A DNA stretch of 64,000 bases from positions 310,001-374,000 of the forward strand of contig NZ_JANCTD010000002.1 in NCBI RefSeq assembly GCF_024297185.1, written 5' to 3'. The translations under genes were made by a program, and so were the position numbers. Every line of letters begins with the position of its first letter. The first letter of the stretch is position 1. Of this stretch, positions 34,962 through 42,358 are shown in pieces. The stretch is from Lewinella sp. JB7 (GTDB lineage Bacteria > Bacteroidota > Bacteroidia > Chitinophagales > Saprospiraceae). A model generated the notes under the pieces. That model was not told the DNA's origin. It saw nothing but the letters and a program-made list of their open reading frames with translations, and searched no databases.

Positions 34962-36236
34962 TTACTTCGCCGCCGAAACACGCCACACAATGCCGGCATC
35001 GTCGTCGCATACCAGGAGGGCTCCGTCGGGGGTCTGGGTAACGCCGACCGGTCGGCCGTAAACTTTGCCGGCCTCGGCATCGGCGATGAAACCGGTGAGG
35101 AAGTCGCGGGGCGGTTGGGGTTTGCCCTGGGCGTCGAAGGGAACAAACACCACTTTGTAACCGCTGAACTTGGAACGGTTCCAGCTTCCGTGCTGCCCGA
35201 CGAAGGCTCCGTTGCGGTAGGTTTGCGGGAAGGCGTCTCCCGTGTAGAAGGCCAGGCCGAGGGATGCGGTGTGGGGGCCCAGGGGGACGTCGGGCACCAG
35301 GGCGCGTTGCACGAGCTCGGTGTGGGGGTTGTCCGCCCAGCGGGGGTCGGGAAGTTGGCCGTAGTAGCTGTAGGGCCAACCGTAGAAGGCACCTTCCCGT
35401 ACGCTGGTGAGGTAGTCCGGTACGAGTTCGTCGCCCAGCTTATCGCGTTCGTTGACGGCCGTCCAGAGTTCTCCCGTGACGGGGTTCCAGTCCATTCCGA
35501 CCGGGTTGCGCAGTCCGGTAGCATATTCCCGTAGTTCGCTGCCGTCCGGATTGGCTTCCAGGATCGTGGCTCGATTGGTTTCGGCTTCCATGCCATTCTC
35601 TCCGACGTTGCTTCCCGATCCGACGGAGACGTAGATTTTGCGACCGTCACGGCTTGCCAGGAGGTTCCGCGTCCAGTGGTTGTTGTAGCCCTGCGGCGGA
35701 GTAAGCAGTATTTCCTCTCCGGTGGATTGATCCAGGGCGGTCTGTCCGGGCTCGTAATCGTACCGCCAGGTGGCGTCGGTGTTGGCGATGTAAAAGTGGC
35801 CATCCAGTACCAACATCCCGAAGGGCTGGTTCAGGTCACGGGCGAAGATCTGCCGCTCTTCGGCAATACCGTCCCCGTCGCGGTCGACCAGTCGTAAAAT
35901 GCGGTTGGCGCTATTGCGGGTGTTGCTCTCCACCACGAAAATGTCGCCATCAGGGGAGACGTAGGTCGATCGGGGGTGCTGTAAACCCTCCGCAAACCGC
36001 TGTACCCGGAACCCTTCCGGGGCCCGCGGCGCGGCATCCTCCGGCCAGTGGATCACCTCACTCAATTTTACGGCCGATTCACTGCTGTAGGGGCTGGGCA
36101 GGGTGAGAGGACCAATGGCCGTTTCGACGACGTCGGACTCTTGGGCGGCGAGGGCTTCCTTACGGTCGGGGCTGACCTGGGAAGCACAGGAAGTGACGAA
36201 TAGGAGTACGAGCAGGTATAGCGGTGCGTGGTTCAT
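34962..36236 (-). CDS. PQQ-dependent sugar/sorbosone dehydrogenase-like lipoprotein
   Basis: Start at 36236 yields a lipoprotein signal (MNHAPLYLLVLLFVTSC, Cys17); the longer frame has no export signal. The 424-residue product is a beta-propeller of the soluble aldose/sorbosone dehydrogenase family. Landmarks are FRVQRFAEGLQHPRSTYVSP, PFGMLVLDGHFYIANTD, GYNNHWTRNLLASRDGRKIY, VGSGSNVGENG, YATGLRNPVGMDWNPVTGEL, FYGWPYSYYG and AFVGQHGSWNRS. Members oxidise aldoses at the outer face of the membrane using pyrroloquinoline quinone, although many lack demonstrated activity. It is divergent from the metalloprotease gene. Confidence 0.85.
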   Translation of the reverse strand: MNHAPLYLLVLLFVTSCASQVSPDRKEALAAQESDVVETAIGPLTLPSPYSSESAVKLSEVIHWPEDAAPRAPEGFRVQRFAEGLQHPRSTYVSPDGDIFVVESNTRNSANRILRLVDRDGDGIAEERQIFARDLNQPFGMLVLDGHFYIANTDATWRYDYEPGQTALDQSTGEEILLTPPQGYNNHWTRNLLASRDGRKIYVSVGSGSNVGENGMEAETNRATILEANPDGSELREYATGLRNPVGMDWNPVTGELWTAVNERDKLGDELVPDYLTSVREGAFYGWPYSYYGQLPDPRWADNPHTELVQRALVPDVPLGPHTASLGLAFYTGDAFPQTYRNGAFVGQHGSWNRSKFSGYKVVFVPFDAQGKPQPPRDFLTGFIADAEAGKVYGRPVGVTQTPDGALLVCDDDAGIVWRVSAAK

Positions 36237-36623
36237 ACGGTAGGAACAGATACTATAGGGAGAGCGGTTCGACAACCCACTGAAATTAGGATCGTACGGG
36301 GACGGGCATGGCGGGGTAATGGTCAAAAATACACGAAGACTTAGCGGCACATAGACTGTTTGCACAACAATTATTGCGCGAATAAATATTCCACGAAATT
36401 TTTGATAGGTTGTCCGGCTGACATATCTTGGACGCAACCTATTCACCTAAAACCTTCTTCACGGCTTCTTGCCGTGACCCACCACCACCCTACTCTTCCT
36501 CTTTATCCTACCGGCTCACCCCCGGTAATCCTCATCATCGTGTTTTCTCCATTCGCTGACCGGGTTACCGGGCCGGTTCCGGACCCCGCTTGCCCGTCAG
36601 CATCACCTATAACCTTTCCAAAC
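36237..36623. other. Divergent intergenic region
   Basis: About 387 bp between the sugar dehydrogenase and the metalloprotease. The part at 36330-36430 is AT-rich, and TTTGATAGGTTGTCCGG around 36400 is a weak promoter candidate for the rightward gene. No gene recognised. Confidence 0.4.
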
Positions 36624-37499
36624 ATGCAGTTACGTTTATTCCTACTTCCCCTAACCCTCAGCCTGCTCCTGGCCTCCTGTACCGAAGACAACGGGATCAC
36701 CGCCGTTGAAGTGGAGACCGCCCCCGGCTTCCTCGTCGACGTGAACGAAGACGGACACGTTACCGTACCCGACCTGGGCCTCCAGGCACCGGTACAGGCG
36801 CACGTGGCCGGCCATTCCGCACGGTTTGCCGAGGCCGAAATGATCACGGAGGTTCGTCCCGACGGCAGTCGGGAAACCCTTTACCTCGTTGACGGCGACA
36901 TCGCGCTGACCAAGGACCAGCTGCGGGAGCTCCAGGCCATGGACGCCACCCTCGAAAAGCAGTACCGAACCAACAATCTGGTGAGCGACCGGACCATCAG
37001 CGTCGTCGGCTACACCGGAAACGGCTACGCCCTCACGTCCACCATGCGCACCGCCCTGCAGTGGGCCATCAACAACTACAACGCGCTGAACATCAATACG
37101 ACCTTCACGCTCTCGTTCGCGGCCAGTACGAATGCGGACATCGTCGTGTACCGGGTCGTGGACAACAACGGCGCGGGCGGCTCGGCCGGTTTCCCCAGCG
37201 GCGGGAAGCCCTACAAGTGGGTGCAGATATACAACGGCATGAATAATTACGACACGAACACCAACGAACACGTCATGACCCACGAGATCGGTCACGCGAT
37301 GGGTCTTCGCCATACCGACTGGTTCAGCCGGGAGTCGTGCGGCCAGACGGGCGAGTCGGCCGGATCCGACGGAGCCGTCCACATTCCGGGTACGCCGACG
37401 GGCTACGATGCCAACTCGGTCATGCTCTCGTGCTTCAGCAGCGGAGAGGACGGAGAGTTCGGGTATTACGACCGTGTTGCGCTGGAATACCTCTACTGA
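36624..37499 (+). CDS. HEIGH-motif zinc metalloprotease lipoprotein (M57-like)
   Basis: The ATG at 36624 gives a 291-residue lipoprotein (LLLASC, Cys19). The catalytic domain occupies about residues 125-291 with zinc motif HEIGHAMGLRH (His220, Glu221, His224, His230). This is the dual-action HEIGH metallopeptidase signature of family M57, typically a secreted protease with a C-terminal Cys-rich loop (SCGQTGES and VMLSCFSSGEDGE). Residues 30-120 form a pro-region-like linker with a charged helix (KDQLRELQAMDATLEKQ). Length and layout match M57 proteins of Bacteroidota. A strong terminator follows the stop codon by 26 bp. Confidence 0.87.
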   Translation: MQLRLFLLPLTLSLLLASCTEDNGITAVEVETAPGFLVDVNEDGHVTVPDLGLQAPVQAHVAGHSARFAEAEMITEVRPDGSRETLYLVDGDIALTKDQLRELQAMDATLEKQYRTNNLVSDRTISVVGYTGNGYALTSTMRTALQWAINNYNALNINTTFTLSFAASTNADIVVYRVVDNNGAGGSAGFPSGGKPYKWVQIYNGMNNYDTNTNEHVMTHEIGHAMGLRHTDWFSRESCGQTGESAGSDGAVHIPGTPTGYDANSVMLSCFSSGEDGEFGYYDRVALEYLY

Positions 37500-37524
37500 G
37501 CATCGTAAATCGCTCATTCATACG

Positions 37525-37563
37525 GCGGCACGATTCCCGAAAGGAATCGTGCCGCTTTTGTTT
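37525..37563 (+). terminator. Rho-independent terminator after the metalloprotease gene
   Basis: The 12-bp perfect arms CGGCACGATTCC and GGAATCGTGCCG, with a CGAAA loop and one further outer G-C pair, are followed by CTTTTGTTT. Confidence 0.85.
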
Positions 37564-37609
37564 GTCCGTGATAATTGTCGCATTTTTGGCTTGCTTTTCC
37601 GGAATTTTC

Positions 37610-37630
37610 CGTTGCTCCCGCGGCCCCGCC
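37610..37630 (+). repeat. Dispersed GC-rich intergenic motif, copy 4
   Basis: Differs from GTTGCTCCCGCGTTCCCGCC at two central positions. It lies between the terminator and the glycogen phosphorylase start. Confidence 0.55.
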
Positions 37631-37660
37631 CCGGGTCACGCCCCAAAACGTAATCAACAT

Positions 37661-40219
37661 ATGACGCTTACGACGACCCAGAACCAGATGAAACTGAAAC
37701 GCATATTCATTCAGAACCAGATTCCCGAGCCGCTGGCGGCCCTGACCCGCATGAGCCGCAACATCCTGTGGTCCTGGATGCACGAGGTGGCCGATCTGTT
37801 CATGAGTATCGACCCCGAAGAGTTCGTTGCCCTGAACTACAACCCGGTGGCCCTGCTGGAAAGCCTCTCCCCCGCCCGGCTGGAGGAGCTGGCTACGGAC
37901 CGCGATTTCCTCGCCCGCGTCCACGCCGCCGAAAAATCCTTCGACGCTTACCTGGCCGAAGCCCGCAAGCCGGATCTCCCCCGCATTGCCTACTTCAGCA
38001 TGGAGTACGGACTCCACATCAGCCTAAAGCTATACAGCGGCGGTCTGGGCGTGCTGGCCGGAGACTACCTCAAGGAAGCCAGCGACAGCAACGTCGATCT
38101 CTTCGGCGTAGGCCTTCTCTACCGCTACGGCTACTTCAATCAGGGCCTCAGCATGAACGGGGACCAGATTCACCACTACCCCGCCCAGAAATTTACCCAG
38201 CTGCCCATCGAGCCCGTCCGCCGCGACGACGGCAACTGGCTTAAGGTGGCGGTGACCATTCAGGGCCGAATCGTTCAGGCCAAAGTATGGAGCCTGGCCA
38301 TCGGACGCATCAAGCTTTACCTGCTGGATACCGACCACGAGGACAATAACGCCGAAGATCGGGCCCTCACCCACCAACTCTACGGCGGCGACAACGAGCA
38401 CCGGCTAAAACAGGAAATCCTCCTCGGCATCGGCGGTGTCCGGGCCATCAAGGAGATGGGGCTGCAGCCCGACATTTACCACCTCAACGAAGGTCATGCC
38501 GGTTTCCTTTCCCTCGAGCGCCTGAAGAACTACGTCGACGCGGGGCTAAGCTTCCCCGAGGCCCGCGAAATGGTCCGCGCCTCCAGTCTGTACACGACCC
38601 ACACGCCGGTACCGGCCGGGCACGACCACTTTCCGGAGCATCTGATGCGCAACTACCTCTACAATTACGCCGCCGATCTGGGCATCGAGTGGGATGCGTT
38701 TATGGCGCTTGGCCGGCTGAACCCCGAAGATGCCGGCGAGGACTTCAACATGTCGAAGCTCTCCATCCGTCTTTCCCAACGGGTCAACGGGGTTTCCAAG
38801 CTCCACGGAGAAGTGAGCCAGCGGATGTTCACCAGCCTCTACCCCGGTTATACGGCCGAGGAGGTACACATCGGGTACGTAACCAACTCGGTCCACTACC
38901 CTACCTGGATCGCGAACAGCATTCACCAGCTTTTCTCCACCAAGTTCGGTAACGACTGGGTGCGGGATCAGAGCAACAAGGACATTTGGCGCAAGGTCCA
39001 CCAGATCGACGACCGCTCACTGGCCGAAACCCGCCACGCGCTGAAGGTCCGGCTGCTGGCCTACGTCAAGCGGAAGCTGCAGGTGGACATGCGCCGCCGG
39101 GGCGAAAGTCCGCGTACGACCTTCGAAATACTTAGCAAGATCAACGAACGGGCTCTGGTACTCGGCTTCGCCCGTCGCTTCGCTACCTACAAGCGGGCCA
39201 CCCTGCTGTTCACGAACCGCGACCGCCTGCGCGAACTGGTCAACCGCAAAGACCAACCGGTGATCTTCCTCTTCGCCGGAAAGGCGCACCCAGCCGACCA
39301 GGGCGGGCAGGATCTCATTCGCCAGATCGTCCAGATCAGCAAGGAACCCGATTTCGCCGGCAAGATCATCTTCCTGGAAGACTACAACATGGAGATGGCC
39401 AAGCTGCTGACCCAGGGCGTCGACATCTGGCTCAATACGCCGACCCGTCCGCTGGAAGCCTCCGGCACCTCCGGCATGAAGGCCGCCCTGAACGGTACCG
39501 TGAACTTCTCCGTGCTCGACGGTTGGTGGGCCGAAGGATACCGCCCCGACGCGGGTTGGGCCCTGCCCCTGGAACGGACCTACGACGACCAGTACCTACA
39601 GAACGAGCTCGACGCCGAAACGATGTATAGCATCCTCGAGGAGGAGATCATTCCGGTCTACTTCGACAAGGACGAGCACGGCATCAGTCAGCGTTGGATG
39701 AGCTACGTGAAGCAGATCATCGCCGAAGTCGCCCCCGTATTCACGATGAAGCGGATGATGGACGATTACTACGAGCGTTTCTACCTCCCCCTGGGTAAGA
39801 GTGCCGCCACCGTGCGGGAGCAGGACCTGCAAACCGGCAAGGCGTACGCCGCCTGGAAGGAAGCTACCGAGAGCAAGTGGTCGGGCATCGAAACCGTGGA
39901 AAATAACAGCTTCGACACCGTCAACCACGCCCTGCCCGTCGGCGAACCCTTCTCCGCCGAGGTGGTGATCGCCACCAACGGCATCGACCCCCGGCACCTG
40001 GCCCTGGAAGCCCTGTTCTACCAGCGCATCGACGAGGAAACGATCACCCTGCGCCGCACGCAGCCCTTCAAACTGGTAGCCCAGACCGAAGGCACCGCTA
40101 CCTACCGCATCGCCGTAGACCCCCACCTGGCGGGCGTGTACGAGTACGGCTTCCGCCTACGGCCCACCCACGAGCTCATGCCCCACGCCCAGGACCTTAA
40201 CCTCGTATACTGGGTATAA
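37661..40219 (+). CDS. glgP: Alpha-glucan (glycogen/maltodextrin) phosphorylase
   Basis: A GT35 enzyme of about 852 residues that releases glucose-1-phosphate from alpha-1,4-glucan. The start at 37661 (an alternative is the in-frame ATG at 37688) precedes the DUF3417-type N-terminus typical of this short bacterial/archaeal subtype (FIQNQIPEPLAALTRMSRNI). Landmarks are RIAYFSMEYGLHISLKLYSG with GGLGVLAGDYLKEASDSN, HLNEGHAGFLSLERL and LLFTNRDRLRELVN. The PLP-binding loop EASGTSGMKAALNG has the Schiff-base lysine at Lys607. A C-terminal beta domain (about residues 740-852) may bind glucan. MiaE follows 9 bp downstream. No other glycogen gene is in the window. Confidence 0.93.
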   Translation: MTLTTTQNQMKLKRIFIQNQIPEPLAALTRMSRNILWSWMHEVADLFMSIDPEEFVALNYNPVALLESLSPARLEELATDRDFLARVHAAEKSFDAYLAEARKPDLPRIAYFSMEYGLHISLKLYSGGLGVLAGDYLKEASDSNVDLFGVGLLYRYGYFNQGLSMNGDQIHHYPAQKFTQLPIEPVRRDDGNWLKVAVTIQGRIVQAKVWSLAIGRIKLYLLDTDHEDNNAEDRALTHQLYGGDNEHRLKQEILLGIGGVRAIKEMGLQPDIYHLNEGHAGFLSLERLKNYVDAGLSFPEAREMVRASSLYTTHTPVPAGHDHFPEHLMRNYLYNYAADLGIEWDAFMALGRLNPEDAGEDFNMSKLSIRLSQRVNGVSKLHGEVSQRMFTSLYPGYTAEEVHIGYVTNSVHYPTWIANSIHQLFSTKFGNDWVRDQSNKDIWRKVHQIDDRSLAETRHALKVRLLAYVKRKLQVDMRRRGESPRTTFEILSKINERALVLGFARRFATYKRATLLFTNRDRLRELVNRKDQPVIFLFAGKAHPADQGGQDLIRQIVQISKEPDFAGKIIFLEDYNMEMAKLLTQGVDIWLNTPTRPLEASGTSGMKAALNGTVNFSVLDGWWAEGYRPDAGWALPLERTYDDQYLQNELDAETMYSILEEEIIPVYFDKDEHGISQRWMSYVKQIIAEVAPVFTMKRMMDDYYERFYLPLGKSAATVREQDLQTGKAYAAWKEATESKWSGIETVENNSFDTVNHALPVGEPFSAEVVIATNGIDPRHLALEALFYQRIDEETITLRRTQPFKLVAQTEGTATYRIAVDPHLAGVYEYGFRLRPTHELMPHAQDLNLVYWV

Positions 40220-40228
40220 GCCTCCCCC

Positions 40229-40831
40229 ATGAATACCCCAACGGTACAAATGCTGAACCTCCGTCTACCCACCGATCCCCGGTGGGTAGACCTGGCGGAA
40301 ATGGATCTCGGCGAGATCCTGACCGACCATGCCTACTGCGAGCAGAAAGCGGCCACCAGCTGCATCTCACTCATTCAGGGCTATCCGGACCGGGAGGAAC
40401 TCGTCCGCGAGCTAGCCCCCATCGTCACCGAAGAGTGGGGCCACTTCCGGGCCGTACTCGCGGAAATGGACAAGCGCGGCCTGAAACTCGGCCGTCAGCG
40501 GAAGGATGAGTACGTCAACGGCCTCCTGGACTTCTCGATCCGGGGGCAGGGTCGCGACGTAGCCCTGCTGGAAAAGCTGCTAATCTTCGCGCTGATCGAG
40601 GCGCGGAGTTGCGAGCGGTTCCGGCTGATGAGCCTGTACATCAGCGATCCGGAGCTAAGAACGTGGTACCATAAGTTCATGGTAGCCGAAGCCGGTCACT
40701 ATGTCCTGTTCATCGAGTTGGCGCGGAAGTACTTCCCCCGGGAAACCGTGGATCGCCGCTGGAAGGAGTACCTCGCCTTCGAGGCGGAGCTGCTCCGGAC
40801 GCTCGAGGTGCGGGGCGACCGGATGCACTGA
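40229..40831 (+). CDS. miaE: tRNA 2-methylthio-N6-isopentenyladenosine hydroxylase
   Basis: A 200-residue diiron monooxygenase that hydroxylates the isopentenyl group of ms2i6A37 in tRNA, needing O2. Ferritin-like carboxylate and His motifs are seen in LTDHAYCEQKAATSCISLIQ, IVTEEWGHFRAVLAEMDKRG, LIEARSCERF and AEAGHYVLFIELAR, consistent with the four-helix diiron core of MiaE. The length matches the family. It starts 9 bp after glgP, suggesting co-transcription without obvious functional connection. Its stop directly abuts the stop of the convergent MBL-fold gene. Confidence 0.9.
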   Translation: MNTPTVQMLNLRLPTDPRWVDLAEMDLGEILTDHAYCEQKAATSCISLIQGYPDREELVRELAPIVTEEWGHFRAVLAEMDKRGLKLGRQRKDEYVNGLLDFSIRGQGRDVALLEKLLIFALIEARSCERFRLMSLYISDPELRTWYHKFMVAEAGHYVLFIELARKYFPRETVDRRWKEYLAFEAELLRTLEVRGDRMH

Positions 40832-41710
40832 TCACTCCCGGCTTAGGTAGCGCAACAGACCCGTGACGCTCATGTAGGCGGGATTGGCCGCGGCGTAGGC
40901 GGGAAGCTCGTCTTTACTCACCCCGTTGTCCAGCAAATCCTCCCGGACGAATGCCTCGAATTTCGAGACGATCTCCGCCGCCGGCGTCTCGCGCTGGGCG
41001 TAGGGCATCATCCAGGCTACGTACTCGTCGAGCCGGGATTCCAGATCGTCCAGATGATCCTCCGTATCGGTCACCCGGCCGTAGTGCGTCAGGTAAAAGG
41101 TAGTGGCGTCAATTTCCCGCAGCCGCTCGATCGACTCGTGCCATAGTTCGGCGTCAATGTCGGGCGGCGGGCAGGGCGGAATGGCCGGTCCGCCCGCGAT
41201 CCGGCACCCGCCCACGTCTCCGGTGAACACCGTTTTCTCGAGTTGCCAGGCAATGTGGTGGCTTGCGTGACCGGGCGTGTGGTGGGCGATCCACTCCCGG
41301 CCGCCGATACGCAAACGAGCCCGGTCCTCCACCGCCTCGATACGGTCCGGCTCGATTCCCCGCATTTCCCCCCAGAGTTCCTCCATCCGGTCCCCGTAGA
41401 TCTGCCGGGCCGATTGGTACAGCCGGGCGGGATCGATCATGTGCCGCAGTCCGCGGGGGTGTACGTACACTTTGGTTCCCCGTTCGGCCCACCACCAGGC
41501 CGCTCCGGCGTGGTCGAAGTGGATGTGGGACAACAGCAGGGTGTGCACTTTTCCGGGATCTATGCCGGCGGCGTTCAGGCCGCTCAGCATGCGCTCGTGG
41601 GTGGAATACGGTCCGCATTCCACCAGCGTGTACCCGGCGTCGTCCGCTACGGCAAAGGCGGCAATGGACTGCGGCGTTCCGAGAAAGTGAAGGTCGATGG
41701 TGTGGATCAT
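40832..41710 (-). CDS. Metallo-beta-lactamase-fold hydrolase
   Basis: A 292-residue cytoplasmic enzyme with metal-binding motif SHIHFDHAG (residues 61-69), downstream His in HTPGHASHHIAW, Asp in VFTGDVGGCRI and His in FYLTHYGRV. This pattern matches the glyoxalase-II-like branch of MBL hydrolases that act on thioesters, lactones or nucleotides. The C-terminal ~70 residues are helical (LDDLESRLDEYVAWM). It is the third gene of a leftward operon after the TIR-like/TPR/SDR gene and tmk, with a 24-bp gap behind tmk. Specific substrate not inferable. Confidence 0.85.
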   Translation of the reverse strand: MIHTIDLHFLGTPQSIAAFAVADDAGYTLVECGPYSTHERMLSGLNAAGIDPGKVHTLLLSHIHFDHAGAAWWWAERGTKVYVHPRGLRHMIDPARLYQSARQIYGDRMEELWGEMRGIEPDRIEAVEDRARLRIGGREWIAHHTPGHASHHIAWQLEKTVFTGDVGGCRIAGGPAIPPCPPPDIDAELWHESIERLREIDATTFYLTHYGRVTDTEDHLDDLESRLDEYVAWMMPYAQRETPAAEIVSKFEAFVREDLLDNGVSKDELPAYAAANPAYMSVTGLLRYLSRE

Positions 41711-41734
41711 GGGTCGTTCGGTTTGGCGTAAATA

Positions 41735-42358
41735 CTACAACATATCAACGAGACGCGCAATGTCGTCGGCCACGGCCACCGGGGGGCGGGAGGCGTCTAC
41801 CGTGACGATGTTTTCCCCCTCGCCGAAGACGTCAAACGCCTGGAGAAAACTTTCGCGTACGTGCGTCAGCTTTTCTACCGTCTCGAATAGTTCCGTGTCC
41901 TCCGTTCTGGAAGTGATGCGGTCCATACTCGTTTGCGGATCGAGGTCCAGAAAGATCGTCAGATCTGCGGGCAGGGTATGCTTGGCTTGCCGGTTCAGTG
42001 CCGCGATCCAGCCGGGGTCAACGTGTTCACTCTGGTAAGCCAGGCTGCTAAAGTAGTAGCGGCTGGCGATGACGTGGTAGCCCGCGGCAAGTTGGGCGAG
42101 CAGGCCCTCGGCGGGATGAAAAATGTGCTCCACCCGGTCCGCGGCGAAGAGGGCGGCCAGCGTACGCGGGTCGACGGTCTGCTCGTGGCGGAGAATGCTC
42201 CGGATCATGCGGCCGGTGATGAGCTCCGTCGGTTCGGCCGTGAGATAACAGGCCTCCCCCCGGGCCTGGAGGTGATCGCGGAGCATCTCGATCTGAGTGG
42301 TCTTACCACTGCCGTCGAGGCCTTCGATCACGATGAAAAGCGGTCGGTGATCCGTCAT
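41735..42358 (-). CDS. tmk: Thymidylate kinase
   Basis: A 207-residue dTMP kinase for dTTP supply. The P-loop is FIVIEGLDGSGKTTQ (residues 8-22). The DRx motif appears as SRYYFSSLAYQS, and the LID region follows with TIFLDLDPQTSMDRI. Length and order match bacterial Tmk. Its start codon overlaps the stop of the preceding TIR-like/TPR/SDR gene by 4 bp (ATGA at 42355-42358 on the minus strand), so its translation is likely coupled to that unusual protein. An MBL-fold hydrolase follows. This is the only nucleotide kinase in the window. Confidence 0.93.
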   Translation of the reverse strand: MTDHRPLFIVIEGLDGSGKTTQIEMLRDHLQARGEACYLTAEPTELITGRMIRSILRHEQTVDPRTLAALFAADRVEHIFHPAEGLLAQLAAGYHVIASRYYFSSLAYQSEHVDPGWIAALNRQAKHTLPADLTIFLDLDPQTSMDRITSRTEDTELFETVEKLTHVRESFLQAFDVFGEGENIVTVDASRPPVAVADDIARLVDML

